NCBI GenBank assembly: GCA_009772935.1
Contig: WOUR01000023.1
Location: 1-64,000, forward strand
DNA length: 64,000 bases
Direction: 5' to 3'
Source of the DNA: Rhodospirillaceae bacterium
GTDB lineage: Bacteria; Pseudomonadota; Alphaproteobacteria; Reyranellales; Reyranellaceae
The position numbers and the translations under genes are program-made. Numbering within the stretch: position 1 is the first letter of the stretch; the number at the start of each line of letters is the position of its first letter. Positions 47,230-56,133 of the stretch are shown piece by piece. The notes under the pieces were generated by a model. That model was not told the origin of the DNA. It did not search any database and worked only from the letters and a program-made list of their open reading frames with translations.

Positions 47230-48261
47230 TCAGATGATCGAGCGGGGATGCGCGCGGACCGGCGCCTCGAAGGGGGTCCAGGCGACTGCGGTGATCTCGG
47301 GGAAAGCGCGCCATTCCTTGAACCAGCTCCGGCCGCCGTCGAGCGAGCGGAAGAGGTCGCCGTATTTCGTGCCGGCGAACACCAGGTCCGGGTCCGCTGG
47401 GTGCAGGCCGAAGGCCCAAAAGGTGGAGTTCGGCTCGGCATGGAGCAGCGCCGGCACCCAGCTGTCGCCGCGGTCGGTGGAGCGGTAGAGGCGACTCTTC
47501 GTGCCAGGCGTGCCGTCGCCGACCGCCAGCATCAGCACGGCGTCTCCGGCCAGCGGCTGGACGGTGCGGGTGTAGTACAGCCCCTCGAAACGGTCCTTGG
47601 AGGCGGCCCCGATCCAAGCCTTGCCGCCGTCCGTGCTGGTGAAGACCGAGTTGACGGTCGCCACGAAGATCCGGTGCGGCTGGTGGCCGCTCGCCGGCAG
47701 CATCGAGATGCTGTGGATGTCCGAATTGGTGATGCCGCAGTCGGGATCGATACGGTACCAGGTGGCGCCGTGGTCGCCGCTGCGCCACAGCCCGCCTTCC
47801 TCGACGCCGAACCAGATCTGCGCGGTATCGGAGGGGTTGATGTAGATCGTGAGGATTCGCGGGCGGTTCACGCCCTGGCAGAATTCCGGGATCTCGGGCG
47901 AGAGGCGCTGCCAGCTCTTGCCGGCATCGGTCGAGCGGAACATCGCTGCGCGCGAGGGTGCGCCCGTGCCGGCGTAAATGTAGGACGGGTTGGCCGGATC
48001 GATCGCGATCGACCATACCGCCTGGCCGTTCATCGGCGAGTCGACGAGCGAGAAGTGTGCGCCGCCGTCGGTGCTGATGCAGAGGCCTGAGTCCGCACCG
48101 GCCAGGACCACCTTCGGATCGTGCGGATGCACGACGACGCTGCGGACGACGCCGTCGAATTCGATGGCTTCCTTGAGGCCGAGGCGGTGCCAGCTCGCGC
48201 CATCATCGACGCTGCGCAGGAAGCCCTGGCTCGCAGTTCCAACCAGAATCGTACCCTTCAT
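47230..48261 (-). CDS. BNR/Asp-box repeat beta-propeller protein
   Basis: 343 residues with at least five Asp-box repeats of the S-x-D-x-G-x-x-W type (RSVDDGASWHRL, STDAGKSWQRL, RSGDHGATWYRI, STDGGKAWIGA, RSTDRGDSWVPA, RSLDGGRSWFKE), forming a six- or seven-bladed propeller as in sialidases and YCF48-like proteins. There is no signal peptide, so it is probably cytoplasmic, and no sialidase arginine triad is evident. First gene of the leftward operon with the AA_synth protein and a hydrolase. Function unknown. Confidence 0.85.
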   Translation of the reverse strand: MKGTILVGTASQGFLRSVDDGASWHRLGLKEAIEFDGVVRSVVVHPHDPKVVLAGADSGLCISTDGGAHFSLVDSPMNGQAVWSIAIDPANPSYIYAGTGAPSRAAMFRSTDAGKSWQRLSPEIPEFCQGVNRPRILTIYINPSDTAQIWFGVEEGGLWRSGDHGATWYRIDPDCGITNSDIHSISMLPASGHQPHRIFVATVNSVFTSTDGGKAWIGAASKDRFEGLYYTRTVQPLAGDAVLMLAVGDGTPGTKSRLYRSTDRGDSWVPALLHAEPNSTFWAFGLHPADPDLVFAGTKYGDLFRSLDGGRSWFKEWRAFPEITAVAWTPFEAPVRAHPRSII

Positions 48262-48372
48262 GTCTGCTCCTCCATCATCGTCCGGTCCCCGGTAGGCCGG
48301 GAATTTGCCCCCATGGTTAGCGGCGGCGATGCATCTTTGCCTGCCATAACGGGCTCATTCAAGAAAATTGTA

Positions 48373-48408
48373 GTACGAGACTTGCGTATTAAAACATAAT
48401 CGTCGTAC
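48373..48408. promoter_or_regulatory. Inverted repeat in AT-rich divergent promoter
   Basis: GTACGA (48373-48378) and TCGTAC (48403-48408) flank 24 AT-rich bases that include CATAAT (48395-48400), a possible -10 box. The site is between the BNR operon and the first Bug receptor and could be an operator for either. Short arms, so uncertain. Confidence 0.35.
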
Positions 48409-48437
48409 CTTTGCTTCCAGATAGCACGGGGGTGGCG

Positions 48438-49409
48438 ATGAGAAGGTTGCTTCGGAGGGCCGTACTTACTTGCGCCGCGATGGCGCTTCTCCCCTCGGCG
48501 CCAGCCATGGCCGGCACCTATCCGGAACGCCCCGTGACCATCGTCGTGCCGTTCGAAGCGGGCGGATCGACCGACGTTTCGGCGCGCATCGTCGCCAAGG
48601 CCCTGTCGGACATACTTCGCCAGCCGGTGGTCGTTTTGAACCAGCCGGGGGCGGGCGGGCGCATCGGTACGCGCCGCGTGGCGACAGCCGAGCCGGATGG
48701 CTACACGCTGCTGTGGGGCAGCGGCAGTACGCTGACCGTCGCGCCGGTGCTGTATCCCGACCAGACCTACCTGACGACACTGGTGCCGGTGAGCCTCGGC
48801 GCGTTGCAGCCCTTCGTTTTCGTGACGTCTCGGGCAACCGGCGGGCGGACCCTGGCCGAATTGCTCGACCAGGCCCGCGCCAGGCCCGACGTGCTGAATT
48901 TCGCCTCGGCCGGCATCGGCTCCAGTAACCACCTGCTGGGCGAGATCCTGATGGCGACGACGAACACGAAGTTCGTCCACGTTCCCTACAAGGGTTCGAT
49001 CTCGGCGCGCGACGCGGTGCTCAACGGCGATGCCCAGCTGATGGACGAGGTGCTGGCGCCTCTGCTGGCACAGATCAAGTCGGGACAGCTCGTTCCGCTG
49101 ATGGTGACCAGCGAAGCGCGTGATCCAGCGCTGCCGGGCGTGCCCACCGCGAAGGAGGTGGGCCTCCCCGACCTGTCGATCACCGGCTTCTTCGGCCTGA
49201 TGGCGCCGCCGAAGACGCCGCCGGAGATCGTGGCCACGCTCAACGCGGCCATGAAGAAGGCTCTGGCCTCGCCCGATCTGCGCAAGTCCTTCGAGGCCAT
49301 GAGCTTCGATGTCGGCAGCGGTTCGACCGAGGAGCTGGCGGCGCTGATCGCGCGCGGCCGCGAACGCTACGGGCGGATCGTGTCCGAACGCAAGATCACC
49401 GTGAACTGA
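48438..49409 (+). CDS. Bug-type tripartite tricarboxylate transporter receptor
   Basis: 323-residue periplasmic receptor of the Bug/TctC family, which hands organic acids to TctAB carriers. Signal peptide RRAVLTCAAMALLPSAPAMA; mature part starts TYPERPVTIVVPFEAGGSTDVSARI, with the ligand loop PDGYTLLWGSGST, FASAGIGSSNHLLGE and VHVPYKGS. ATG 48438 gives the best signal length. No tctA or tctB is nearby, as is common for expanded Bug sets. Heads the GST cluster. Confidence 0.93.
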   Translation: MRRLLRRAVLTCAAMALLPSAPAMAGTYPERPVTIVVPFEAGGSTDVSARIVAKALSDILRQPVVVLNQPGAGGRIGTRRVATAEPDGYTLLWGSGSTLTVAPVLYPDQTYLTTLVPVSLGALQPFVFVTSRATGGRTLAELLDQARARPDVLNFASAGIGSSNHLLGEILMATTNTKFVHVPYKGSISARDAVLNGDAQLMDEVLAPLLAQIKSGQLVPLMVTSEARDPALPGVPTAKEVGLPDLSITGFFGLMAPPKTPPEIVATLNAAMKKALASPDLRKSFEAMSFDVGSGSTEELAALIARGRERYGRIVSERKITVN

Positions 49410-49446
49410 ACCGCATTCCGAACCGGCCCTTCACAGCGAGACCGAG

Positions 49447-50061
49447 ATGAAACTGTACCTGACGCCCCACGCCTGCTCCCTCGCCGTCGACATCGTTGCG
49501 CGTGAACTGGCCGTTGCGCTTGCCCTCGAATGGGTCGATGTCCGCGCCAAGAAGCTGCGCGACGGCTCCGACTACTACGGGGTCAACCCGAAGGGGCAGG
49601 TGCCGACGCTGCAGCTCGATGATGGCGAGTTCCTGACCGAGGGTCCTGTGATCGTGCAGTATCTCGCCGACGGCCAGCCGGGCAACGCGCTGCTGCCGCC
49701 GGCGGGCACGATGGCGCGCTACCGCGTCCTCGAATGGCTCAACTTCGTGGGCACTGAGCTGCACAAGGGCTTCACGCCGTTGTTCCGCCCGACCACGCCG
49801 CAGGAATATCGCGAGATCGCGCGGCAGAACCTCGCCACCCGCTTCAAGTGGCTCGATGGCGAGCTGGCCGCACAGCCGTACCTGACCGGTGCCGCTTTCA
49901 CCGTCGCGGATGCCTACTGCTACACGATCCTGATGTGGTCGAAGCTGCACGACATCGACCTCGCGCCGTGGCCGAACCTTGCCGCCTACGTCGCCCGTGT
50001 CGCTGCGCGCCCGTCGGTGCAGGCCGCCGAGGAAGCGGAACGCCAGGCCAAGGCGGCCTGA
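49447..50061 (+). CDS. Glutathione S-transferase, beta-like (tandem copy 1)
   Basis: 204 residues. N-terminal thioredoxin-like domain with Cys10 in PHACSLA, cis-Pro in NPKGQVP and the TEGPVI glutathione contact, then an all-helical C-terminal domain with FTVADAYCYTILMWS. These marks fit beta-class bacterial GSTs, which detoxify or act in aromatic and lactate-ether breakdown. First of three tandem paralogues. Substrate unknown. Confidence 0.92.
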   Translation: MKLYLTPHACSLAVDIVARELAVALALEWVDVRAKKLRDGSDYYGVNPKGQVPTLQLDDGEFLTEGPVIVQYLADGQPGNALLPPAGTMARYRVLEWLNFVGTELHKGFTPLFRPTTPQEYREIARQNLATRFKWLDGELAAQPYLTGAAFTVADAYCYTILMWSKLHDIDLAPWPNLAAYVARVAARPSVQAAEEAERQAKAA

Positions 50062-50070
50062 GGCGGAACC

Positions 50071-50709
50071 ATGAAATTCTTCCATGAATCCCACGGATGC
50101 TCGCTCGCCGTCGACATCGTCGCGCGCGAGCTCGGCATCCCACTGGAGATCGTCTGGGTCGACATGCAGCGCAAGCTGCTGCCCGACGGCACCGACCTGT
50201 ACGCCATCAATCCGAAAGGGCAGGTACCGTCGCTGCAGTTGCCGGACGGCCAGTTCCTCAGCGAGGGCCTCGCGATCATGCAGTACCTGGTCGACCAGTG
50301 CCCGGACAGCGACCTCGCCTCGACCGCGCGCGGTGCGGACAAGTACCGCGTGCTGGAGTGGATGAGCTTCATCGGATCGGACCTGCACAAGGGCGGCTTC
50401 ATGCCGCTCTTCAAGAAGGCGACGCCGCCCGACTACCGGCCGATCGCGCTGCAGCACATCGCCGGTCGCCTCGAATGGCTCGACCGTCATCTGGCCGATC
50501 GCGACTATCTCATGGGCGACCGGTTCACCATCGCCGACGCCCATTGCTACGCGATCGTCATCTGGACGAAGCGCCATGCGATCGACGTCACGCCCTGGCC
50601 CCGGCTCGAAGCCTACATGGCGCGCGTCGCCGCCCGCCCGTCGGTGCGCGCCGCCGTCGAGGCCCAGCTCATCCAGGAGGCGCTGGAAGCCAAGGCCCGT
50701 GCAGCCTGA
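50071..50709 (+). CDS. Glutathione S-transferase, beta-like (tandem copy 2)
   Basis: 212 residues, paralogous to its neighbours. Cys10 in SHGCSLA, NPKGQVP, SEGLAI in place of TEGPVI, and MSFIGSDLHKGGFMPLFKKA, which it shares with copy 3 but not copy 1. C-terminal FTIADAHCYAIVIWTKRHAID. It starts nine bases after copy 1. Copies 2 and 3 are clearly the younger duplicates. Confidence 0.92.
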   Translation: MKFFHESHGCSLAVDIVARELGIPLEIVWVDMQRKLLPDGTDLYAINPKGQVPSLQLPDGQFLSEGLAIMQYLVDQCPDSDLASTARGADKYRVLEWMSFIGSDLHKGGFMPLFKKATPPDYRPIALQHIAGRLEWLDRHLADRDYLMGDRFTIADAHCYAIVIWTKRHAIDVTPWPRLEAYMARVAARPSVRAAVEAQLIQEALEAKARAA

Positions 50710-50749
50710 TCCGGCGACATCCCTTCCACCTTCGCGACAGAGAGATCCC

Positions 50750-51388
50750 ATGAAGTTCTTCCATGAAGTCCGCGGCTGTTCCCTTGCGGTCGACATCGTC
50801 GCCCGTGAACTGGGCGTGCTGCTCGAGCTGATCTGGGTGGACGTGCCGCGCAAGCTGCTGCCCGACGGGTCCGACTACTACAAGGTCAATCCCAAGGGTC
50901 AGGTGCCGGCGCTCGAACTGCCTAACGGCGAGTACCTTACCGAGGGTGCCATCATCATGCAGTACCTCGCGGACATGCGTCCGGACAGCGACCTTTGCGC
51001 CGCCCCGGGCAGCCTGCAGCGCTACCGCATCATGGAGTGGATGAGCTTCATCGCCTCCGACCTGCACAAGGGCGGGTTCATGCCGCTCTTCAAGAAGACG
51101 ACACCGGACGACTACCGGCCGCTGGCGCGCCAGCTCGTGGTGTCGCGCATGAAGCTGCTCGACGAGCATCTGGCGGGTCGCGACTACCTGACCGGCCCCG
51201 TCTTCACCATCGCCGATGCCCATTGCTACGCGATCGCGATGTGGACGCACTATCACGACATCGACCTCGCGCCGTGGCCCAACCTGTCGGCCTATCTGGA
51301 GCGCATCAGCCAGCGCCCTAGCGTGCAGGCGGCCAAGGCGGCGGAACGCGCGGAAGCGCAACGCCAGGGATATGAGGGCAAGGTATGA
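50750..51388 (+). CDS. Glutathione S-transferase, beta-like (tandem copy 3)
   Basis: 212 residues. MKFFHEVRGCSLAVDIVAREL with Cys10, NPKGQVP, TEGAII, SFIASDLHKGGFMPLFKK, and FTIADAHCYAIAMWTHYHDI. Highly similar to copy 2, with a Lys/Ala-rich tail. The start at 50750 matches the start of copy 2; longer in-frame extension runs into copy 2's end. Its stop overlaps the cyclase start by four bases (ATGA), coupling the two. Confidence 0.92.
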   Translation: MKFFHEVRGCSLAVDIVARELGVLLELIWVDVPRKLLPDGSDYYKVNPKGQVPALELPNGEYLTEGAIIMQYLADMRPDSDLCAAPGSLQRYRIMEWMSFIASDLHKGGFMPLFKKTTPDDYRPLARQLVVSRMKLLDEHLAGRDYLTGPVFTIADAHCYAIAMWTHYHDIDLAPWPNLSAYLERISQRPSVQAAKAAERAEAQRQGYEGKV

Positions 51389-52437
51389 CCGCGCGCTGGA
51401 GCCGCCGGCCGGACGGGTCGAACTGGGGCGAGTTCGGTGCCGACGACCAGCTCGGCGCGATGAACCTGGTCGGCCCCGAGCAGGTGCTGAAGGGCCTCGC
51501 CGAAGCGCGGACGGGCAAGACGTTCAGCCTGTCGCTGCCGCTCGACCTGCCGGGCGGCAATGCGCTGCATCCGAGCCGCCATCCGCCGCGCCGCTTCGCG
51601 ACCCTGCGCGCCGGCAACAGCGCGGGCGAGCAGTGCTTCTGCTTCGCCTTGCAGCGCGACAATCCGCTGCTCACCGACGTCGTGTCCGACGACGTCGTGC
51701 TGCTGCACACGCAGTATTCGACGCAGTGGGACGGGCTCGCGCACATGGGCAGCCTGTTCGACTCCGACGGCACCGGACAGCCCGAGATCACCTTCTATAA
51801 CGGCTACCGCCCGCGGCATGGCCTGTCGGTGGCAGAGCGCTGCGAGCGCAGCGAGGCCTGGGCGGCCTACGAGAATCCGCGCGCCGACGTGCTGGGCATC
51901 GAGAACATGGCGCGGCACGGCGTGCAGGGGCGGGCGGTGCTGGTCGACCTCGCGCATCACTACGGCCGTGAAAACCATGCGGTCGGCTACGACGATCTCC
52001 AGCGCATCCTCGAGAAGGACGGCGTCGAGATCGAGAAGGGCGACATGGTGTGCTTCTACGCCGGTCTCGACGAGCTGATCCTCGGCATGGCCGGCAAGCC
52101 CGACGCGACGGTGCTGCAACGTTCCTGCGCCGGTCTCGACGGCCGCGACCGGCGGCTCCTGTCGTGGATCACCGATACCGGCATTGCGGCGCTGATCTCC
52201 GACAATTTCGCCGTCGAGTTGATGGCGAAATACGCGCCGCAGACCTCCCACGCCCTGCTGCCACTGCATGAGCACTGCCTGTTCAAGAACGGCATCCACC
52301 TCGGCGAACTGTGGTTCCTGCGCGATCTGGCGGTATGGCTGCGGAAGAACGGAAGGAATCGCTTCCTGCTGACGGCCCCGCCCCTCAATCTGCCCGGCGC
52401 GGTGGGGTCTCCCGTGACGCCCGTCGCGACGGTCTGA
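51385..52437 (+). CDS. Cyclase-family (kynurenine formamidase-like) metal hydrolase
   Basis: 350 residues of the putative cyclase family (PF04199), metal-dependent amide/lactone hydrolases such as bacterial kynurenine formamidase and isatin hydrolase. Seen: WGEFGADDQLGAMNLVGPEQV at the start, STQWDGLAHMGSLFDSDG (metal-binding His region, here with AHMG instead of the formamidase HxGTH), ARHGVQGRAVLVDLAHHYG and ALLPLHEHCLFKNG. The long-form branch is typical of Bug/TTT-linked catabolic loci. Coupled to GST copy 3. Confidence 0.85.
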   Translation: MTARWSRRPDGSNWGEFGADDQLGAMNLVGPEQVLKGLAEARTGKTFSLSLPLDLPGGNALHPSRHPPRRFATLRAGNSAGEQCFCFALQRDNPLLTDVVSDDVVLLHTQYSTQWDGLAHMGSLFDSDGTGQPEITFYNGYRPRHGLSVAERCERSEAWAAYENPRADVLGIENMARHGVQGRAVLVDLAHHYGRENHAVGYDDLQRILEKDGVEIEKGDMVCFYAGLDELILGMAGKPDATVLQRSCAGLDGRDRRLLSWITDTGIAALISDNFAVELMAKYAPQTSHALLPLHEHCLFKNGIHLGELWFLRDLAVWLRKNGRNRFLLTAPPLNLPGAVGSPVTPVATV

Positions 52438-52458
52438 GGCGAACTCCGGAGGTTCACG

Positions 52459-53451
52459 ATGAAGCGCAGGTTGTTCAACATGTCGGTGCTGGCGGCCGCA
52501 ACGGCGGCGGCGGCCGGTCTCGCCCGCCCTGCAGCGCTAAGGGCGCAGGGTGCGTTGTTCCCGCCGCTCGTGTCGCTGGTCGTGCCCTTCGCACCGGGCG
52601 GCGGGGCCGACCAGCTCGCGCGCGAGTTCGCCAATGCGGCGGCAACGCTCCTGCCGGGCACGACTTTCGTGATCGACAACAAGCCCGGCGCCAACGGCGT
52701 CATCGCCAATCGCCAAGTCGCGCGGCAGAAGCCGGACGGCGCCACCTTCCTGCTCGGCACGTCGAGCACTCATGCGCTCGGCCCACTGATCCATCGCGGC
52801 GACGTCGACCCCGTGGCCGACTTCGCGCCGGCCACGCTGCTGGCAGAGACGGCGACGGCCTGGGCGGTGCTGGCGACCTCGCCCTGGAAGACGCTGCGTG
52901 AGGCGATCGCGGCGGCGCGGCAGAAGCCGGTCACCTACGGCACGTTCGGCGCCGGCTCCTCCGCCCATCTCTACGGGCTGGTACTGGCCGGCGCGACCGG
53001 CGCGAAGCTCGAGCACGTTCCCTACAAGGGGTCGGCCCAGGCGATCACCGACCTTCTGGCCGGACACGTCGACTCGGTTTTCCTCACGACCAGTGCGCTC
53101 GATGCGATGACGAAGCAGGGCCGGATCCGACTGCTCGCCGTGAGCGGCGACAAGCGCACGCAGCTGCTGCCCGACGTTCCGACCTTCAAGGAACAGGGTG
53201 TGCCGCAGCTCGAATTCAATGGCTGGTTCGGTCTCTTCGGCCCCAAGGGCACGCCGACCCCGCTGCTCGACCGGCTGGCGACCGTGGCCAAGGCGCTGGG
53301 CGAGGATCAGACATTCCGCAGCCGCCTCGTTGCCCAGGGATATGACTGGGTCGGCTCAACCCCGGACGCGCTGGCGCACGAACTGGCGCGGACGACGGAA
53401 ATCTACACCCGCATCATCGCCACCACGCCGGCCGGGGAGCTCTCGCGATGA
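52459..53451 (+). CDS. Bug-type tripartite tricarboxylate transporter receptor
   Basis: 330 residues. N-terminus MKRRLFNMSVLAAATAAAAG with a twin-arginine-like start and RAQG cleavage; SLVVPFAPGGGADQLAREFA, KPGANGVIANRQVAR, FGAGSSAHLYGLVLA, LEHVPYKGSAQAITDLLAGHVD. Shorter ligand loop (PDGATFLLGTSSTH). It follows the cyclase by 21 bases and overlaps the GntR gene by four (ATGA), so receptor, cyclase, GSTs and regulator share a transcript. Confidence 0.92.
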   Translation: MKRRLFNMSVLAAATAAAAGLARPAALRAQGALFPPLVSLVVPFAPGGGADQLAREFANAAATLLPGTTFVIDNKPGANGVIANRQVARQKPDGATFLLGTSSTHALGPLIHRGDVDPVADFAPATLLAETATAWAVLATSPWKTLREAIAAARQKPVTYGTFGAGSSAHLYGLVLAGATGAKLEHVPYKGSAQAITDLLAGHVDSVFLTTSALDAMTKQGRIRLLAVSGDKRTQLLPDVPTFKEQGVPQLEFNGWFGLFGPKGTPTPLLDRLATVAKALGEDQTFRSRLVAQGYDWVGSTPDALAHELARTTEIYTRIIATTPAGELSR

Positions 53452-54122
53452 GCGACAACGGCATGAACGGCGCCGAGAGTGCGACCCCGCTGCGCAAGCA
53501 GGCGGAGGAGGATCTGCGCAAGGCGATCCTGTCGGGCAAGTACGACGCGGGCGAGCGCCTGAAGGAGCGCCAACTCATGGAGACGCTGGGTGTCAGCCGC
53601 ACGCTGCTGCGCGAGGCGCTACGCCAGATCGAGGCCGAGGGGCTGGTCACGCTGGTGCCCAATCGTGGGCCGGTGGTCACGGTGCTTTCCTACGAGGACG
53701 CCGAGGAGATCTACGAGGTTCGCGGCACCCTGGAGGCGCAGGCCTGCGTGGGCTTCGTGCTGCGCGCGTCCAGCGCCCACGTTCGCAAGCTGCAGGATGT
53801 GTTCGCCAGTTTGAAGCGGGCCGCCGAGGCGGGCGACGTGTTGCGCACGCTGGAACTGAGCAGCGACTTCTACGACGTCATCCTCGAAGGCAGTGGCAAC
53901 AAGGTGCTGAGCTCCATGCTCAAGCTCCTGCACAACCGCATCGTGCTGCTGCGCCGGACCTCGATGTCCGAGCCCGGCCGCCTTCCCGAGACTCTCGACG
54001 AACTGACCCGGATGTACGAGGCCCTTTGTGCGCGCGACGAGTCCGCCGCCAGCAAGGCCTCGCAGCACCATGTCCGCCAGGCCTCCCGGGCCGCCCTGCG
54101 CATCATGCGCCAGCGCCAATAG
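53448..54122 (+). CDS. GntR-family transcription regulator, FCD subfamily
   Basis: 224 residues. Winged helix at about 15-80 (KERQLMETLGVSRTLLREALRQIEAEGLVTL, wing VPNRGPVV) and an FCD domain (YEVRGTLEAQACVGFVLRASS, LSSDFYDVILEGSGN, DELTRMYEALCARDESAA, HHVRQAS). It sits inside the GST/Bug cluster and probably represses it in the absence of the pathway substrate. Confidence 0.93.
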   Translation: MSDNGMNGAESATPLRKQAEEDLRKAILSGKYDAGERLKERQLMETLGVSRTLLREALRQIEAEGLVTLVPNRGPVVTVLSYEDAEEIYEVRGTLEAQACVGFVLRASSAHVRKLQDVFASLKRAAEAGDVLRTLELSSDFYDVILEGSGNKVLSSMLKLLHNRIVLLRRTSMSEPGRLPETLDELTRMYEALCARDESAASKASQHHVRQASRAALRIMRQRQ

Positions 54123-54188
54123 GGAAGGCATGCCCGGCAGGGTTCCAGTTCGCCGGCAATTGAGCCGGTTCTCACGGGGGAGGGCTCC

Positions 54189-55160
54189 ATGCCGTCGATC
54201 AGAATCCTGTCTGCCACACTGCTGCTGGCTCTGAGTTTATCCGGGCCGGCAAACGCGCAAGCCAGCTATCCGGCGAAGCCGATCACGCTCGTGGCGGCCT
54301 TCGCCCCGGGCGGCGCCACCGATACGGCGGCCCGCATCATCGCCAAGGAACTCTCGATCGAGCTGGGACAGCCGGTCGTCGTCGACAACCGTGTCGGCGC
54401 CGGCGGCGCCATTGGGGCGGCCTCGGTCGCGCGGGCGGCGCCCGACGGCTACACGCTGCTGCTGGGGACGGGGTCCGAGATGGTCGTATTGCCGGCCGTG
54501 AAGATCGCGCCGCCCTACGATACGCTGAAGGACTTCACACCCATCGCCGAGATCGGCACCGTTACCTTCGTACTCGTGGCGCATCCGTCGGTCGCCGCCA
54601 ACAGTGTTCAGGAGCTGATCGCGCTGGCGCGTGCCAATCCCGGAAAGCTGTCCTTCGCCTCGTTCGGCATGGGCTCGACCAACCATCTGCTCGGCGAGTT
54701 CTTCATGAAGAAGTCGGGCACCGATCTGCTGCACGTGCCCTACAAGGGCAGCGCCGCCGCGGCGACCGATCTCGTTGCTGGCGAAGTGAAGCTTTCCTTC
54801 GATACCACGACCGTCGCGATGCCGCTGATCCAGGGCGGAAAGCTGAAGGCGCTCGGCCTCCTGTCGCCGCAGCGTTCGGACGCTGCGCCCGGCGTTCCGA
54901 CCCTCGCCGAGAGCGGCGTCGCCCTCTCGGTCGTCGGCTGGGTCGGCGTGGTGGGGCCGCGCGGTATGCCAACCCCGATCGTCGAGCGTCTCAACAAGGC
55001 GATCAACAAGGTGCTGGCGATGCCCGCCATCGTGCAGTCCTTCAAGGACCGCGGCGTGAGCGTCGTGACCGCCACGCCCGAAGGCTTCGGCCGCTTTATC
55101 CAGTCCGAGGTCGTCGAGTGGACGCAGGTCGTGAAGGATGCCGGGGTGAAGATCGAATAG
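54189..55160 (+). CDS. Bug-type tripartite tricarboxylate transporter receptor
   Basis: 323 residues. Signal peptide ILSATLLLALSLSGPANA-Q; SYPAKPITLVAAFAPGGATDTAARI, VGAGGAIGAASVAR, PDGYTLLLGTGSEM, FASFGMGSTNHLLGEF and LHVPYKGSAAAATDL. Follows the GntR gene by 66 bases. Third receptor of the cluster; no membrane partner genes in the window. Confidence 0.93.
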   Translation: MPSIRILSATLLLALSLSGPANAQASYPAKPITLVAAFAPGGATDTAARIIAKELSIELGQPVVVDNRVGAGGAIGAASVARAAPDGYTLLLGTGSEMVVLPAVKIAPPYDTLKDFTPIAEIGTVTFVLVAHPSVAANSVQELIALARANPGKLSFASFGMGSTNHLLGEFFMKKSGTDLLHVPYKGSAAAATDLVAGEVKLSFDTTTVAMPLIQGGKLKALGLLSPQRSDAAPGVPTLAESGVALSVVGWVGVVGPRGMPTPIVERLNKAINKVLAMPAIVQSFKDRGVSVVTATPEGFGRFIQSEVVEWTQVVKDAGVKIE

Positions 55161-55367
55161 CCCCGCTCGGCGGGAAGGGCAAAGAGGGGCTTGCCGCAGG
55201 GCAGGCCCCTTCTTCGTTGCGCTCCATCGTCGGCTTCCGCCGCTCGGCTCGTCGGCTGCATCTTCCCGCGACGGCAGCGTCTTGAAGGCGTAGGCTCGGA
55301 ACTGCGCGGCTGGGGCCGCACGACAGTGGGAACAATGAACCTGAGAGAGAAGCGAGGAGATGGCGTG

Positions 55368-56132
55368 ATGGGTATTCTGACGGGCAAGGTCGCGTGGGTC
55401 ACGGGCGCGGGGTCGGGCATCGGGCAGGCGGCGGCGGTGGCCCTGGCCAGGGACGGTGCGACCGTGGTGCTGACCGGTCGGCGCCGGGCGCCGCTCGAGG
55501 AGACCGCGGCGATGATCGCCGAGGCGGGCGGTTCGGCCGAGGTGAAGCCGGCGGACCTGATGAAATCCTCCGCGGTCGAGAAGACCGTCGCGGCGATCGC
55601 CAAGAAGCACCGTCGCATCGACATCCTGGTCAACAATGCCGGCCTCAACATCCAGAAGCGGAGCTGGAAGCAGCTGACGCCCAAGGGTGTCGACGAGGTC
55701 GTGCACGGCAACCTGTCGAGCGCCTTCTACTGCACCTCGGCGGTGCTGCCGCTGATGCGCAAGAACAAGGGCGGCGTGCTGATCCATACGTCGTCGGTCG
55801 CCGGCAAGGTGCCGAGCCTGCTGTCGGGCCCGGCCTATTCCGCGGCCAAGCACGGCGTCGTGGCGATGAGCCACACGATCAACATGGAAGAGTGCGTCAA
55901 CGGCATCCGCTCCTGCGTGGTCTGCCCGGGCGAGGTGGCGACGCCGATCCTCGACAAGCGGCCGATCCCCATCACGCCGGCCGAGCGCAAGCGCATGGCG
56001 CAGTCGGAGGATGTCGGCGACCTGATCCGCTACATCGCCTGCCTGCCGCCGCACATCGTCATCAACGAGGTGATGATCAACCCGACCTGGAACCGCGGTT
56101 ACGTCGCGAGCCTGCAGCGCGGCAAGTCCTGA
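55368..56132 (+). CDS. Short-chain dehydrogenase/reductase (SDR)
   Basis: 254 residues. Rossmann TGAGSGIG near the N-terminus, NNAG, catalytic Ser in HTSSVAG and YSAAK (Tyr-x-x-x-Lys). The C-terminus lacks the usual DGG and instead reads VINEVMINPTWNRGYVAS. ATG 55368 follows GAGGAG; an ATG at 55335 is longer but without a site. An NAD(P)-dependent alcohol oxidation in the pathway is likely. The Ldh-family gene starts one base after its stop. Confidence 0.92.
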   Translation: MGILTGKVAWVTGAGSGIGQAAAVALARDGATVVLTGRRRAPLEETAAMIAEAGGSAEVKPADLMKSSAVEKTVAAIAKKHRRIDILVNNAGLNIQKRSWKQLTPKGVDEVVHGNLSSAFYCTSAVLPLMRKNKGGVLIHTSSVAGKVPSLLSGPAYSAAKHGVVAMSHTINMEECVNGIRSCVVCPGEVATPILDKRPIPITPAERKRMAQSEDVGDLIRYIACLPPHIVINEVMINPTWNRGYVASLQRGKS

Positions 56133-56133
56133 C

